Shown: positions 28,431 to 38,273, counted from the first letter of the stretch. The stretch: 64,000 nucleotides of DNA from Bacillota bacterium (GCA_023411555.1 JAEYOQ010000002.1:115341-179340), one strand, 5' to 3'. Numbers and translations are program-made. The notes: generated by a model from the sequence alone, not told the origin.

Positions 28431-28477
28431 AATACACTATTTTATCGCCACACCACGGTAAAATAGTGTATTTTTTT
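28431..28477 (+). terminator. terminator of the S51 peptidase gene
   Basis: AATACACTATTTTATCG and CGGTAAAATAGTGTATT form a ~16-bp stem followed by TTTTT. Confidence 0.92.
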
Positions 28478-28624
28478 AATCGATTAATGAGTTCATAGTC
28501 ATAGTCTGTGACACTCTTAATAAAATTGTAAAAAGTTCTTGCGTTTATAAAGGGCTAAAGTTATACTATTAATAATTTACAATTGAAACGATACAGTCTT
28601 ACAGAAATAGAAAGGAAGTTCCTT

Positions 28625-29269
28625 ATGAGATATAATACCGTAATTTTTGATTTAGACGGAACCTTATTGAATACCATAGACGATTTGCGTGATAGCCTGA
28701 ATGAAGTACTGATCTCAATGGGCTATGCCCCAAAGAGCCTTGAGGAGGTCAGACGTTTCGTTGGTAACGGAGTTAAGAATCTCGTACGTAGATCCATACC
28801 TGAGGAATGCAATGATGAGGTTGTAACCAAGGTACTGGAGAGCTTCAAGGAAAATTATAAGAATAATATGCAGAATAAGACAAGGCCCTATAATGGTATT
28901 ATGGAATTATTATTAGACTTATATCGTTATAATTATAAGATCGCAATTGTCTCAAATAAATTTGATGCTGCTGTAAAGGAATTAGCAAGGACTTACTTTG
29001 GCAACCTGGTTCAAGTTGCCATCGGTGAAACCAGTGAAATCAAAAGAAAGCCTGCTCCTGACAGCATCTATACCGCTGTGAAGGAATTAGGCTCCGATTT
29101 AAGCTCCACTGTACTCGTAGGTGATTCTGAAACCGATGTGCGGACCGCAAAGAATGCCGGTATCCCCTGTATCGGTGTAACCTGGGGCTTTCGATGCCGC
29201 GAGGTACTTCGAAGTGAGGGCGCTGATTATCTGATTGACACACCTAAGGAGCTGCTGACCTTACTCTAA
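28625..29269 (+). CDS. HAD-family phosphatase, phosphoglycolate-phosphatase-like
   Basis: About 214 residues, the size of Gph/PpaX-type haloacid dehalogenase hydrolases. Motif I FDLDGTLLNT (nucleophile Asp), a helical cap at about 15-85, motif II VSNKF, motif III Lys in KRKPAPD and motif IV VGDSETDVRTAKNAG. Likely acts on a small phosphorylated metabolite (phosphoglycolate or pyrophosphate); the exact substrate cannot be read. The ATG at 28625 is chosen because GAAAGGAAG precedes it. Monocistronic with a terminator after it. Confidence 0.9.
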   Translation: MRYNTVIFDLDGTLLNTIDDLRDSLNEVLISMGYAPKSLEEVRRFVGNGVKNLVRRSIPEECNDEVVTKVLESFKENYKNNMQNKTRPYNGIMELLLDLYRYNYKIAIVSNKFDAAVKELARTYFGNLVQVAIGETSEIKRKPAPDSIYTAVKELGSDLSSTVLVGDSETDVRTAKNAGIPCIGVTWGFRCREVLRSEGADYLIDTPKELLTLL

Positions 29270-29329
29270 TTAGTACTTATGATAATCAATTATAATACGT
29301 AGCGAACTTTCTATAATCCTGTATGCAAT

Positions 29330-29376
29330 AACAGATGCCCTGACATCAATAAACGGTGCCAAGCCATCTGTTTTTA
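29330..29376 (+). terminator. terminator of the HAD phosphatase gene
   Basis: AACAGATG and CATCTGTT pair across a ~30-base partly folded loop (TGCCC/GGTGCC-like inner match) and are followed by TTT. Confidence 0.65.
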
Positions 29377-29401
29377 TGTACCCAAATTTTCTGCATTTTT
29401 A

Positions 29402-29742
29402 TCAATCTACTACTGCGCCCTCGATGATAGCAAAGGTCTTATTCTCACAATCTATCTCTGCCAGTGCTCCGTAAGGCAAGCAGATCTTAGGCTCTGTATG
29501 GCAAAAATTCATATTTACCAACACAGGAAGATCTTCTCTATGGAATTCAGCTAAACCTTCTTAATAATCTCATTATATTCTTTATAGTAGGTCTCGTCCT
29601 GGGGCTTTGCAAAGATAATTCCTCTCAGCCTCTCAAGTACACCATTAATTCCATAGATCCTCAGAGCTAGCTCAACATACCATAAGGGAGGTTTATCCTC
29701 ATCTTCTACACCACCCTCACGATACTACTTTACCAAGGCTTC
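29402..29742 (-). pseudogene. decayed S66 (LD-carboxypeptidase / MccF-like) peptidase gene
   Basis: Only the last ~115 codons of an S66 serine peptidase remain. Reading the minus strand gives EALVK, a stop at 29725-29727, then YREGGVEDEDKPP and WYVELALRIYGINGVLERLRG followed by a one-base deletion that shifts the frame and makes a stop at 29551-29553. After that the frame resumes with AEFHREDLPVLVNMNF, CHTEPKICLPYGALAEIDCE and the stop at 29402. The ending HTEPK...LPYGALAEID is diagnostic of the S66 family C-terminus. The N-terminal catalytic half is gone. It is a relic, with nonsense, frameshift and truncation all visible. Confidence 0.85.
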
Positions 29743-29865
29743 CCTATATTATAAGCATAAGTAACCTTCATAATAATCTAAAATGCTAATTCAGATGTTT
29801 ATCAACACTCCCACAGGACAAGGAGTCCTCCCTCTTTTACAGACTTCGAGTCCATTAAGAAGTAC

Positions 29866-30738
29866 TTATTTATCTATTTTACTTCGAATAAAGGTCAGGT
29901 ACTTTTCTACGATATTAATATCGGAGCATTGATAGAGCATTCTTGATCCCACCACATCCTCTATCTCATTGAAGATCAGCTCTCCCTCATCTCCGATGAT
30001 AAAATCAATTCCCACTAATCCGAAATCAAAGTGATCGATGATCTTATTAACTATGGCAACCTCTTCCTCATTTAGTGTATATAATGAAACCTCTCCACCC
30101 AGGGAGAAGTTAGATTTAAAGCCCTCCTTGGCTGTACGAAGTACAGCTGCTATAATCTGTGTTCCAATTACATATACCCGTAAATCCTGATGTCTGGTAC
30201 CGGTCAAGGGTTGAAGGACGACGTCACTTCCTGCCAGCTTATCAAGTATTGAGATGGCTTCTGGACTATCTGCCTCCTGATTACCACGGACCAGAAAAAC
30301 CTGACTTCCACCGTGTCCTGCTACTGCTTTAATTACGGTCGGACCGTCAACCTGCTTCAGCCTTTCTTTTATCTGATTATTCCGATAGAAGCTGGTGTTG
30401 ATCATCTTGATATTAGTGGACGCCAGATATTGATAGGTTCTGGCCTTGTCATTACAAATCTCAGCAACAAAGGAATTATTGAATACCGGGATTCCCATAT
30501 ACTCCAGTTGACGACTAAGCAAGGGATAAATAGCTCTACATATGGAAAAATCAGGTAATTTCAGTTTTTCCCCCTGATAAGTCAGAAACCATTTACCCTC
30601 CCTGACACCAAATTCCAGCTCCTCGACCAGAAGAAGCTTACATTGAATTCCCTGCTTTGCTCCTTCTTCGATATAGAACTGGATATAGCGTTGATTATAG
30701 ATAGCATTCTCACGATGATAGATAATCCAAGCTACCAC
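29866..30738 (-). CDS. RimK-like ATP-grasp ligase (second of a pair)
   Basis: About 290 residues. The N-terminal pre-ATP-grasp part runs to about 85 and is followed by the ATP-grasp domain: EICNDKARTYQYLAS, TVIKAVAGHGGSQVFLV (glycine-rich loop), VVLQPLTG, HQDLRVYVIGTQIIAAVLR, SLGGEVSLYTL, and the Mg-binding VGIDFIIGDEGELIFNEIEDVVGSRML. Such enzymes join a carboxylate, as acyl phosphate, to an amine or peptide. The end EDVVGSRML differs from the usual NxN-type EVNSNPG, so the metal site is altered. I set the start at a GTG (30738) with GGAG upstream, overlapping the previous gene by 29 bp; a longer reading would lie further inside that gene. Paired with its paralogue. Confidence 0.8.
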   Translation of the reverse strand: MVAWIIYHRENAIYNQRYIQFYIEEGAKQGIQCKLLLVEELEFGVREGKWFLTYQGEKLKLPDFSICRAIYPLLSRQLEYMGIPVFNNSFVAEICNDKARTYQYLASTNIKMINTSFYRNNQIKERLKQVDGPTVIKAVAGHGGSQVFLVRGNQEADSPEAISILDKLAGSDVVLQPLTGTRHQDLRVYVIGTQIIAAVLRTAKEGFKSNFSLGGEVSLYTLNEEEVAIVNKIIDHFDFGLVGIDFIIGDEGELIFNEIEDVVGSRMLYQCSDINIVEKYLTFIRSKIDK

Positions 30739-31642
30739 TTCTTTCACACTCCTTGTTACGTATATGCTCCATAATTGCATCTGCAGCATTGACACCGGTG
30801 CAATCAAATATATTCTTAAAGTGGGCATTCGAATTCACTTCACAGACGATGGGCTCCTCTCCCTCACCAAAAAGCAAATCCACTCCTGCAAAATCCAAAC
30901 CGATGATTTCACAGCAGCGTATCGCTAACTCCTTCTGCCTCTCGGTCGGTTCATAAGGCTTCATACTTCCTCCGATCGTGAGATTGGCACGAAAATCTCC
31001 ATTCTCCGAATAACGATACATGCTCGCGATGACCTTACCACCCACTACCTGAAGTCGAATATCCCGTCCAAAGCTTGTCTTTATGAACTCCTGAAATAAC
31101 ATCGGTCTTGCTCCGATAACTTTTATCCTCTCTCTTGCTTCCTCCGGATTATGAACCAGATAGACCTGTTGCCCAAAGGAGCCAAAGCATTCCTTAATTA
31201 TCATAGGATATCCCAGCCTACTTTCTACCTCTTCCAGAAAATCATAATTGGTATATCCAATGTTATAATAAGTCATTGGAGCAATCATTGTTCTTGGCAT
31301 AGGAATATCCTTGTTCATTAAAGTCAGGTGGGCTAAAGCCTTATCATCACAGACTTCTATAGCCCTGGAGCAATTGTATACCGGATATCCCAGCAACTCC
31401 AGATAGGAGGCAAGCTTGATATCCTTGTCCCAGAAGAGAATAAAATCTGCCAGTTGTTCCTTGGGTTGGACGCTGATATCAATAAGAAGCTTCGCATTGG
31501 TATAAAGCTCCATCTCTATCCCATACCTACCAGCTGCCTCTAGTAGCCAGCTATGAATCTCATTAAATTTATTCGTTACAAGATATTCATTAACAATCAA
31601 TAACCCCTTCAGATTAACCCCAGCCTTCCAACTCGAACTCAT
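30710..31642 (-). CDS. RimK-like ATP-grasp ligase (first of a pair)
   Basis: About 310 residues and a paralogue of the next gene. ATP-grasp features: AIEVCDDKALAHLTLMNKDIPMPRT, MIIKECFGSFGQQVYLV, LFQEFIK, GRDIRLQVVGGKVIASMYR, TIGGSMKPYEP and VDLLFGEGEEPIVCEVNSNAHFKNI with a classic EVNSN metal site. RimK-type members add glutamate or other amino acids to proteins, peptides or cofactors. No gene for a precursor peptide, carrier protein or transporter lies next to the pair, so the substrate is unknown. The N-terminus is uncertain: the ATG at 31642 has no good ribosome binding site. The two genes overlap, implying a joint or sequential reaction. Confidence 0.82.
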   Translation of the reverse strand: MSSSWKAGVNLKGLLIVNEYLVTNKFNEIHSWLLEAAGRYGIEMELYTNAKLLIDISVQPKEQLADFILFWDKDIKLASYLELLGYPVYNCSRAIEVCDDKALAHLTLMNKDIPMPRTMIAPMTYYNIGYTNYDFLEEVESRLGYPMIIKECFGSFGQQVYLVHNPEEARERIKVIGARPMLFQEFIKTSFGRDIRLQVVGGKVIASMYRYSENGDFRANLTIGGSMKPYEPTERQKELAIRCCEIIGLDFAGVDLLFGEGEEPIVCEVNSNAHFKNIFDCTGVNAADAIMEHIRNKECERSGSLDYLSS

Positions 31643-31800
31643 GAAGCAACTATAGCATAAAACTAATGTAGCTGCTTGTTGTCTTATTCTTTATTTTAAC
31701 GTTTATTGTAGCATGTATTAACACCGTTTGCCAGTATGAAAATAAGCCAGACTTCTTAGTTTGCTACAGCTATACTTTTCCATCCGATTCAGTATTAAGA

Positions 31801-31823
31801 ATGGGCTGTTTCAAACAGCCCAT
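31801..31823 (-). terminator. terminator-like hairpin after ftsK
   Basis: ATGGGCTGTTT and AAACAGCCCAT form a perfect stem 16 bp past the stop codon. The T run after it on the minus strand is short. Confidence 0.6.
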
Positions 31824-31838
31824 CTAAGTACTTGCTTA

Positions 31839-34502
31839 TTAATATTCTTCCAGATACTGCTCAAACTGCTCCTGAGACATTAAGATCTTTCTCGGCTTGG
31901 TTCCTTCCTCCGGACCAACTACTCCGGCCTCAGCTAATTGATCCATAATACGAGCCGCCCTATTAAAGCCGATCTTATAGACTCTCTGTAGCATACCGAT
32001 GGATGCCTTATCCTTTTCGATTATGAATTTACCTGCCTCTGCAAAGTATTCATCCCGTTCGTCACCACCGCCTGCCACAGCTCCCTCACTGAACTTAGCA
32101 TTGTTTATCTTATCATGAATATCATCACTGTAGCCAGTTTCCGTATTATTTTGCTTCAGGAATTCAACCACGGCGCTTACCTCCTTATCGGAGATAAATG
32201 CACCCTGAATACGTACCGGCTTAGGATAACCGGACGGGAAGAACAGCATATCCCCTTTTCCTAACAGCTTCTCAGCGCCGCTACCATCCAGAATGGTTCT
32301 GGAATCGATGGCAGAGGAAACTGCAAAGGCAACTCTGGACGGTATATTCGCCTTAATTAGACCGGTAATAACGTTAACCGACGGTCTCTGAGTCGCGATA
32401 ATCAGGTGCAATCCGGCCGCTCTAGCCATCTGGGCCAAACGACAGATAGCATCCTCTACCTCTCCGGGCGCAACCATCATAAGATCAGCCAACTCATCGA
32501 TAATGATGACAATCTGAGGTAGCTTCTGATAGTTCTCATCATTTAAGTATGCAACATCGGATACCTTTTCATTATAACCCTTCAGATCTCTGACATTGAC
32601 ATCGGCAAACTTCTTGTAGCGTTCCGTCATCTCCATTACGGCCCAATTCAATGCTGCTGAAGCCTTCTTCGGATCTGTTACAACCGGAATTAGAAGATGT
32701 GGTATTCCGTTATATACATTTAGCTCAACTACCTTCGGGTCAATCATAATCATACGAACATCGGAAGGCTTTGCTTTATATAATATACTCATGATCAGAG
32801 TGTTGATACATACGGATTTACCGGAACCGGTTGCACCGGCTATCATAAGATGCGGCATTTTTGCTATATCAGTAATAACCGTCTGACCCCCGATATCCTT
32901 ACCAACCGCAAATGCTATATCGGAAGGATGCTCTGTAAATTCCTTGCTTTCAATCAAGTCACGAAAGGCAACCATGGAGTTTTCCTTATTCGGAACCTCG
33001 ATTCCCACCGCAGCTTTTCCCGGAATCGGTGCTTCGATACGAATATCTGCTGCCGCCAGATTAAGCTTAATGTCATCCGATAGAGCAGTAATTCTACTAA
33101 CCTTAACTCCCTGCTCCGGCTGAAGCTCATAGCGTGTAACAGAAGGACCGCAGCTGACATTGGTTATAGTTACATGAACACCAAAGCTTTCTAACGTGCT
33201 TTGAAGCTTCATTGCTGTATCCTTAATTTCGTCTGCAGATCCGGCTTTACCTGCTTTAGCCTTTGCTGCAGCAAGCAGGTTACGTGGAGGAAAGATGTAT
33301 TCTTTTTGTTGAGGAGCTTGTGAGATATCAAGTCCTTCTACCCCTGTAGTCTGAGAATTTGCTTCCTTCTTCACTTCGTTTGCTTTAGGATGATGATCAT
33401 CTACAGCTGTAGAATCCCCCTCCTCTTGCTGGTCTTCTACTATCTCCGCTTTTACTACTTCCTCTTTTATAGCTTCCTCTATTATTGCTTCCTCTATTAT
33501 AGCTTCCTCAGGTTCTGTCTGTCCAAATTTTATACGCAGCTCTTCCTCGTAAAGAGGTATTGTAGGTTCGCTAACGGAACCGCTTGCACTCTGAACCTGA
33601 TCATTTGCTTGTATGTCAGGCTCCTTCTCGTCAAACAAGGCATGAAAGTTCAAGCTAGGCAATTCACTCTCACTATTGACTTTCTCTTTCTTGCTTTTAC
33701 GGTCCTTAAGATGAATGACGGCATCCGCATTCTCTTGCTTTTGCTTAGAAGTCTCTTGATCAGAATTCTTTGGACTTGATTTGCCTCCGGTGATGACGGC
33801 AGAAGGATCTAGTACAAAGGTCTTCGGCGGTCTTCTTCCGCTATCATTGGTCCTTGCAATGGCATCAAGCTCTTCCTGTTGTTCCCTACGTAGCTTTTGA
33901 TACTCTTTTCTTTCCGCTATTGAGCTTTTACTCTTTTTCGCAATATATGTAAGGATGGCCTTTCCTGATATTACTATAATTGAAATTAACATAACAGCAA
34001 TCAGAATAATATAGGTAGCAACCTTTTCGAATAAACCACAGAAAATCATTACTAGTATTCCGCCAATGATTCCGCCCCCACTTCGTGAAGCAGCAGAGGC
34101 AGTATAATACTCATAGATTTTGGTTTCAGGCTTATAGGAGTGAGCAATTAATTCTATTAAGGCTGCTAAAGCAACAAAGAATACAGAGGCACTAAGTAAT
34201 TTGCGACCAGCTCTACGATTACCCATATTCGAGATATGAAAGGCAGTCATGAAGAATATCATAAATGGTAATAGGTAAGCCTCGGCGCCTATCATTCCGA
34301 ATGCAAAGCTACTTACTGCACGTCCCACCTTACCGCTTAAATCAAAATTGCTAAGAAAGAGTAAAATAGATACAACCAGAGCAATTACCAGAATAATCTC
34401 ATCCTGCAATGCTCCGCTTTCCTTTACCCGATTCTGATTTTCCTTCGTATTGCTTTTTTTACGTGTGTTTGTTGTCTTTCTTTTTTTCTGTGCTGGAGCC
34501 AT
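31839..34502 (-). CDS. spoIIIE: DNA translocase FtsK/SpoIIIE
   Basis: Pumps chromosomal DNA through closing septa in division or sporulation. 887 residues. Four or so transmembrane helices occupy about 35-190; a long charged linker (about 190-420) with a run of acidic EEAIIEEAI repeats follows. The motor has Walker [19 protein letters not shown], Walker [14 protein letters not shown], and [31 protein letters not shown]. The C-terminal gamma winged helix ends [23 protein letters not shown]...QFEQYLEEY. It lies two genes after tepA and directly after ylzJ, as in Bacillus. Whether it serves as FtsK or SpoIIIE cannot be told from sequence; the synteny favours spoIIIE. Confidence 0.95.
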   Translation of the reverse strand: MAPAQKKRKTTNTRKKSNTKENQNRVKESGALQDEIILVIALVVSILLFLSNFDLSGKVGRAVSSFAFGMIGAEAYLLPFMIFFMTAFHISNMGNRRAGRKLLSASVFFVALAALIELIAHSYKPETKIYEYYTASAASRSGGGIIGGILVMIFCGLFEKVATYIILIAVMLISIIVISGKAILTYIAKKSKSSIAERKEYQKLRREQQEELDAIARTNDSGRRPPKTFVLDPSAVITGGKSSPKNSDQETSKQKQENADAVIHLKDRKSKKEKVNSESELPSLNFHALFDEKEPDIQANDQVQSASGSVSEPTIPLYEEELRIKFGQTEPEEAIIEEAIIEEAIKEEVVKAEIVEDQQEEGDSTAVDDHHPKANEVKKEANSQTTGVEGLDISQAPQQKEYIFPPRNLLAAAKAKAGKAGSADEIKDTAMKLQSTLESFGVHVTITNVSCGPSVTRYELQPEQGVKVSRITALSDDIKLNLAAADIRIEAPIPGKAAVGIEVPNKENSMVAFRDLIESKEFTEHPSDIAFAVGKDIGGQTVITDIAKMPHLMIAGATGSGKSVCINTLIMSILYKAKPSDVRMIMIDPKVVELNVYNGIPHLLIPVVTDPKKASAALNWAVMEMTERYKKFADVNVRDLKGYNEKVSDVAYLNDENYQKLPQIVIIIDELADLMMVAPGEVEDAICRLAQMARAAGLHLIIATQRPSVNVITGLIKANIPSRVAFAVSSAIDSRTILDGSGAEKLLGKGDMLFFPSGYPKPVRIQGAFISDKEVSAVVEFLKQNNTETGYSDDIHDKINNAKFSEGAVAGGGDERDEYFAEAGKFIIEKDKASIGMLQRVYKIGFNRAARIMDQLAEAGVVGPEEGTKPRKILMSQEQFEQYLEEY

Positions 34503-34822
34503 TGGTACTAGTTCCCCCTCTGATTATGTATGATTTCTCCCAAAATTTATTATACCGTTAATAAAAATGTTTCGCAAGTCAAACTTGGGTATACTGAAAC
34601 ACAGCAAAATATCTGCCGGTATTCCATCGTCGGGTCATCAGCTTGTAGGTCCTCGCTCGGAAATTATTTGCCGAACTCCTAATTACTAATATGGTTGTGA
34701 ATAGTAATCGGATACCCTTTCTGATGGATTTAACCAGCAGATATTCATATTATTAATCGTACTTCCTATGATATCATCTTTATAACAATAATTGATGCCA
34801 ATATACTAATATAGTCACTCTC
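34503..34822. other. 320-bp spacer between ylzJ and ftsK/spoIIIE
   Basis: A/T-rich sequence without a credible gene, promoter or strong hairpin that I can support. A weak AATATCTGC/GCAGATATT dyad spans about 34608-34745. Confidence 0.4.
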
Positions 34823-35062
34823 CTAGAACTTTATATTTTTTCCCGGAGCATACTCTTCATTCAGATAATCCTGCATATCAGTAGAATTGATGCCCTCTAC
34901 TACATATGCATCCCCTTCTCTTCTCGCTACAACTCTTCCATGCCGAAGAGCAACCTCACGATATTGGGCCTCGGCCTGATCCTTTGGTCTCTCTTGCTTG
35001 ATATCTGTATAGCTAGCCGGACGGGCATAAATCCTCTCCAAGGGTTTCACCGTATATAACAT
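34823..35062 (-). CDS. ylzJ: YlzJ-like protein
   Basis: A 79-residue protein of the YlzJ family, unknown function. It begins MLYTVKPLERIYARP and has the charged, strand-rich body typical of the family. The ATG at 35062 has AAGGGAGGTAACACT upstream and lies 4 bp after the stop of the ClpP-like gene. The tepA-ylzJ-spoIIIE order is the same as in B. subtilis, which supports the call more than the short sequence does. Confidence 0.8.
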   Translation of the reverse strand: MLYTVKPLERIYARPASYTDIKQERPKDQAEAQYREVALRHGRVVARREGDAYVVEGINSTDMQDYLNEEYAPGKNIKF

Positions 35063-35066
35063 AGTG

Positions 35067-35885
35067 TTACCTCCCTTCTGCAATTGCATCTATCATCTCA
35101 TTAATCTTTGCCAGGGCTTCCTTAATACCTCCTAGCTGATCGATAATCCCCTTCGAAACCGCCTCTTCTCCAACCAGAATCGACCCTACATCCTTGGCAA
35201 GCTGGTGGGTATCCAGCATTAGACCGCGAAAGCTATTATAATCGATATTGGAATGGGATACAACAAAATTAATGATACGATCCTGGATTTTCTCAAAATA
35301 TTCAAAGGTCTGTGTTACACCAATCACGGTTCCGTTCATTCTGACCGGATGGATGATCATTGTAGCAGATGGAACGATAAAGCTGTAATTCGCCGACACA
35401 GCAAGAGGAACTCCAATCGAATGAGAGCCACCTAGTACTAAAGAAACCGTTGGCTTACTTAAGGAGGCTATCATCTCGGCAATCGCCAGACCAGCCTCTA
35501 CGTCGCCTCCGACGGTATTGATTAGTATCAAAAGTCCATCGATATCTGTACTATCTTCAATCGCTGCCAGCTGAGGCAGAACATGCTCATATTTGGTTGT
35601 CTTATTATGTTGTGGAAGAACCTCATGCCCTTCTATCTCGCCAATTATGGATAATAGATGTATTTTATGCTCTTTTTGTCCATTCTCCAGTATGGTTTGC
35701 CCATATTCGCTAATTTTCTGATCCTTTAGGTCCTCATTCTCTTTGACCACTTTCTCCTTTTCCTGCTCCTCCTGAGAACCTCTTTCTTCCTTACCATTGG
35801 TTTTCTTCGGAGCTGATTCATTCTCTGAAGCCTGCATGGAAGCAGACGTATTTGTATCATTCTCTAATAAGTTTTCCTTTTGCAT
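35067..35885 (-). CDS. tepA: ClpP-like protease TepA
   Basis: A 272-residue serine protease-like protein of the ClpP/crotonase fold. The first ~70 residues are low-complexity and charged (Glu, Lys, Asn). The core has [21 protein letters not shown], the nucleophile Ser in [14 protein letters not shown], the His in [10 protein letters not shown] and a likely Asp in [11 protein letters not shown], so the catalytic triad appears whole. TepA in B. subtilis has been linked to protein export and degradation of small spore proteins. It stands before ylzJ and spoIIIE. It is longer than ClpP because of the N-terminal extension. Confidence 0.88.
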   Translation of the reverse strand: MQKENLLENDTNTSASMQASENESAPKKTNGKEERGSQEEQEKEKVVKENEDLKDQKISEYGQTILENGQKEHKIHLLSIIGEIEGHEVLPQHNKTTKYEHVLPQLAAIEDSTDIDGLLILINTVGGDVEAGLAIAEMIASLSKPTVSLVLGGSHSIGVPLAVSANYSFIVPSATMIIHPVRMNGTVIGVTQTFEYFEKIQDRIINFVVSHSNIDYNSFRGLMLDTHQLAKDVGSILVGEEAVSKGIIDQLGGIKEALAKINEMIDAIAEGR

Positions 35886-36058
35886 GTATTGTCCTCTTTC
35901 CTTTCACACTACCTAATGATATCTGCCTCCTTGCACATTATTGTGCCAAGGGTGGCGGGCACAAACACAAATAATGATTGAAATAACCGTATGAAGATGT
36001 TATTTCTTCATACTTTACCTAGTTATTATGTGAAAAGATATGGATTTTATTCGATTTT

Positions 36059-36080
36059 CAAAAAGCCTATTTCCAATAGG
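36059..36080 (-). terminator. terminator overlapping the stop codon
   Basis: CCTATT-GGA-AATAGG, then CTTTTT on the minus strand. The stem contains the last codons and stop of the aromatic-exporter-like gene. Confidence 0.7.
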
Positions 36081-37059
36081 TTTTCATATCCTTTTCTTCT
36101 AGTTCCAAAATAAAATTTCTTTTTAATAATAAAAAATACTCCAATTCCTTCAATACCTGATATAACATGGCCCTATTTTCGAACTCTTCTCTGCTCACCG
36201 GTAAGGGCTCATTACGAAAATGCTCCTTCAGCTGTTCTAAAATGGCCAGGAGCCCCGTAACATTATTTCTCTCATGGAAGGAAGCCGCCATATGCTCAAT
36301 AAAATCAGCGATTGGCTCTGCCTGCACCGGCCAGGTTACAATCTGTCGTAAGGTTATTGATATATCCTTGAGGACATCGATCTGGTGCTTCCTCATCTCA
36401 AGATAAGATACCAGATATCTGGTATCGCTCATAAGACGGTTATCGGCTTCCTCGTAGGCACTTTTCAACAAGCGCTCCACAGAATTCTCTAGGGCTGTAA
36501 AGTCGACTTCCTTCTCTACTTCTCGGAGTATTCCCTCCATACCTCTAAGCTGCTTTTTCATTTCCTCTTCTAAAAGAGCCTGCTCCCTACGTATCCGTTC
36601 GATGTTCCTTGGCATTGCCAGATTAAGCAGTATTCCAATTCCCATACCGATCATAAGAATACAGATTTCATTGAAGATTAATGCTGGTGACATATGCTTT
36701 TCTATCAAGAAATGGGTCATTAATACCGCATTCATCGAGATACCATCCTTTAGATCAAACAAAAAGCATGATGCCACAAAGACGGTTACAAAAGCACCAA
36801 AGGCTATGGCTGTATAGCCAAGGCTGCTAAAAACCAAATAAGACAAAATCGTAGCCAGAACGAAGGCCTCCACTCGCTTTATTGCGATAACTAAGGTTTC
36901 CTTCTTGGTATTTTGAATCGTCAGCAGGGTAATGATACCTGCAGACGGGCTATATAGCAGACCCAGCGCATTTGCGATCAGAATTGCAGCTGCTGAGCCT
37001 ATCCCTGTTTTAAGTAGAAATAATATATTTACCTTTTTTAGCTTCTTCGATATCTGCAT
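36067..37059 (-). CDS. aromatic acid exporter family (ArAE/FUSC-like) membrane protein
   Basis: A 330-residue protein with an N-terminal membrane half of about six helices (to about 150): SAAAILIANALGLLYSPSAGIITLLTIQNTKKET, then LMTHFLIEKHM and GMGIGILLNLAMPRNIE. The C-terminal ~180 residues form a soluble helical domain (ArAE_1_C-like) rich in Glu, Arg and Leu. The family includes B. subtilis YqjA and YgaE; export of aromatic acids is assumed by name but little tested. AAAGGTGGTACCCT precedes the ATG. The gene is divergent from the WYL regulator gene (256 bp between), but the regulator's operator-like palindrome lies nearer the regulator. Confidence 0.85.
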   Translation of the reverse strand: MQISKKLKKVNILFLLKTGIGSAAAILIANALGLLYSPSAGIITLLTIQNTKKETLVIAIKRVEAFVLATILSYLVFSSLGYTAIAFGAFVTVFVASCFLFDLKDGISMNAVLMTHFLIEKHMSPALIFNEICILMIGMGIGILLNLAMPRNIERIRREQALLEEEMKKQLRGMEGILREVEKEVDFTALENSVERLLKSAYEEADNRLMSDTRYLVSYLEMRKHQIDVLKDISITLRQIVTWPVQAEPIADFIEHMAASFHERNNVTGLLAILEQLKEHFRNEPLPVSREEFENRAMLYQVLKELEYFLLLKRNFILELEEKDMKTYWK

Positions 37060-37240
37060 AGGGTACCACCTTTCCTTTCGAAATTCTATATCTATGACAT
37101 CATATTCCCTTACTAATAAATCCTATTATTATAACTACCACGGTTCCCTATAGTAATCATTAATGTAATTTATATTACCATTATGATATAAGAAAGGCAA
37201 TCCGCCCAATGTCGAATCTACGTATCATTACACAGATCAT

Positions 37241-37264
37241 AATATGACATTGTATTGTCATATT
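37241..37264. promoter_or_regulatory. 9-6-9 palindromic operator before the WYL regulator
   Basis: AATATGACA-N6-TGTCATATT, a perfect dyad. The same half-sites and spacing recur at 38250-38273. It overlaps the -35 box of the promoter at 37250-37278, so binding here would block transcription. Confidence 0.75.
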
Positions 37265-37278
37265 CTATATGCTACAAT
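37250..37278 (+). promoter_or_regulatory. promoter of the WYL regulator gene
   Basis: TTGTAT (37250-37255) and TACAAT (37273-37278) with a 17-bp spacer, 38 bp before the start codon, overlapped by the operator. Confidence 0.6.
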
Positions 37279-37315
37279 TTAGGCAAAAGCCTCTAAAAAT
37301 TTGTAGGGAGTTAAT

Positions 37316-38242
37316 ATGCAGATCAGCAGATTATTTGAGATTATATATCTATTAATGAACAATAAGTATTCCACTGCTAGGGAGCTCAGTGAGCATTTTG
37401 AGGTATCACAAAGAACCATTTATCGCGATATCGAGGCCCTATGTCAGGCGGGAATTCCGATTTATACCACTAAGGGTAAGGGTGGTGGTATTGCACTCAT
37501 GGAGCATTTTGTACTGAACAAATCCGTGCTGTCTAAGCAGGAACAGGATGACATTTTAGCTGCCCTCCATGGCTTTAAGGCAGCAACGAACACGACTTCC
37601 GACCAGGTTATCAATAAACTGGGCGCTCTGTTCGGTAATGAGCGAGCGGATTGGATTGAGGTAGACTTCTCCAACTGGAACACCAATGATCTGGAGAAAA
37701 GTAAGTTCAATCAGATGAAGGAAGCAATTCTTAACCATAATGTCATAACCTTTCATTATTATAACTCCAATGGTCAGGATTCCAAACGTAATATCGAGCC
37801 TTATAAGCTCATATTCCGGGGCCAGGCCTGGTACCTCTATGGGTATTGTCGCTCCAAAAAGGATTGTAGATACTTCAAGATAAACCGAATACGAGATTTG
37901 CAGGTTGAGGACGAGATCTTCCCTTCCAATCCCTCCTATGCAGACCAGACCAAGGAAGCGAAAGCAACGGTAACCAATCCGATGCTTCCTGTCGTATTAA
38001 AGCTGGATGCAGAGATGGGCTTCCGGGTCTATGATGAATTTCCTGCAGACCATATTCATAAAAATTCGGACGGAAGCTTTACTGTTCGAACCATATTACT
38101 GAGCGGAAACTGGCTTGTGGGGTATCTTATGTCCTATGAGGATCATCTGGAGATTATTGAGCCACCTGAATTAAGAGAGAAAATTCTTCAAAAATATCAG
38201 AATGCCATAAGGAAAAACAGTAATCGGAATGATAGTAATTAA
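37316..38242 (+). CDS. YafY-type HTH-WYL transcription regulator
   Basis: A 308-residue regulator. The N-terminal DeoR-like winged helix (about 1-60) reads LFEIIYLLMNNKYSTARELSEHFEVSQRTIYRDIEALCQAGIPIYT. The WYL domain (about 135-215) has FHYYNSNGQDSKRNIEPYKLIFRGQAWYLYGYCRSKKDCRYFKINRI, and a WYL C-terminal extension (about 225-300) follows. WYL domains sense ligands, often nucleotides. GTAGGGAG lies before the ATG. Identical palindromes before this gene and before the next gene imply that it controls itself and the GyrI-like gene. Confidence 0.92.
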   Translation: MQISRLFEIIYLLMNNKYSTARELSEHFEVSQRTIYRDIEALCQAGIPIYTTKGKGGGIALMEHFVLNKSVLSKQEQDDILAALHGFKAATNTTSDQVINKLGALFGNERADWIEVDFSNWNTNDLEKSKFNQMKEAILNHNVITFHYYNSNGQDSKRNIEPYKLIFRGQAWYLYGYCRSKKDCRYFKINRIRDLQVEDEIFPSNPSYADQTKEAKATVTNPMLPVVLKLDAEMGFRVYDEFPADHIHKNSDGSFTVRTILLSGNWLVGYLMSYEDHLEIIEPPELREKILQKYQNAIRKNSNRNDSN

Positions 38243-38249
38243 TTATTAT

Positions 38250-38273
38250 AATATGACATCCAGATGTCATATT
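38250..38273. promoter_or_regulatory. 9-6-9 palindromic operator before the GyrI-like gene
   Basis: AATATGACA-N6-TGTCATATT, the same half-sites and spacing as at 37241-37264, 61 bp before the GyrI-like start and just after the regulator's stop. Confidence 0.75.

Noticed and set aside
28555..28576. Shared word AAGGGCTAAAGT before the HAD phosphatase gene and in the bioY leader
   Set aside because: Twelve bases, without the accompanying dyad at the second place; likely chance.
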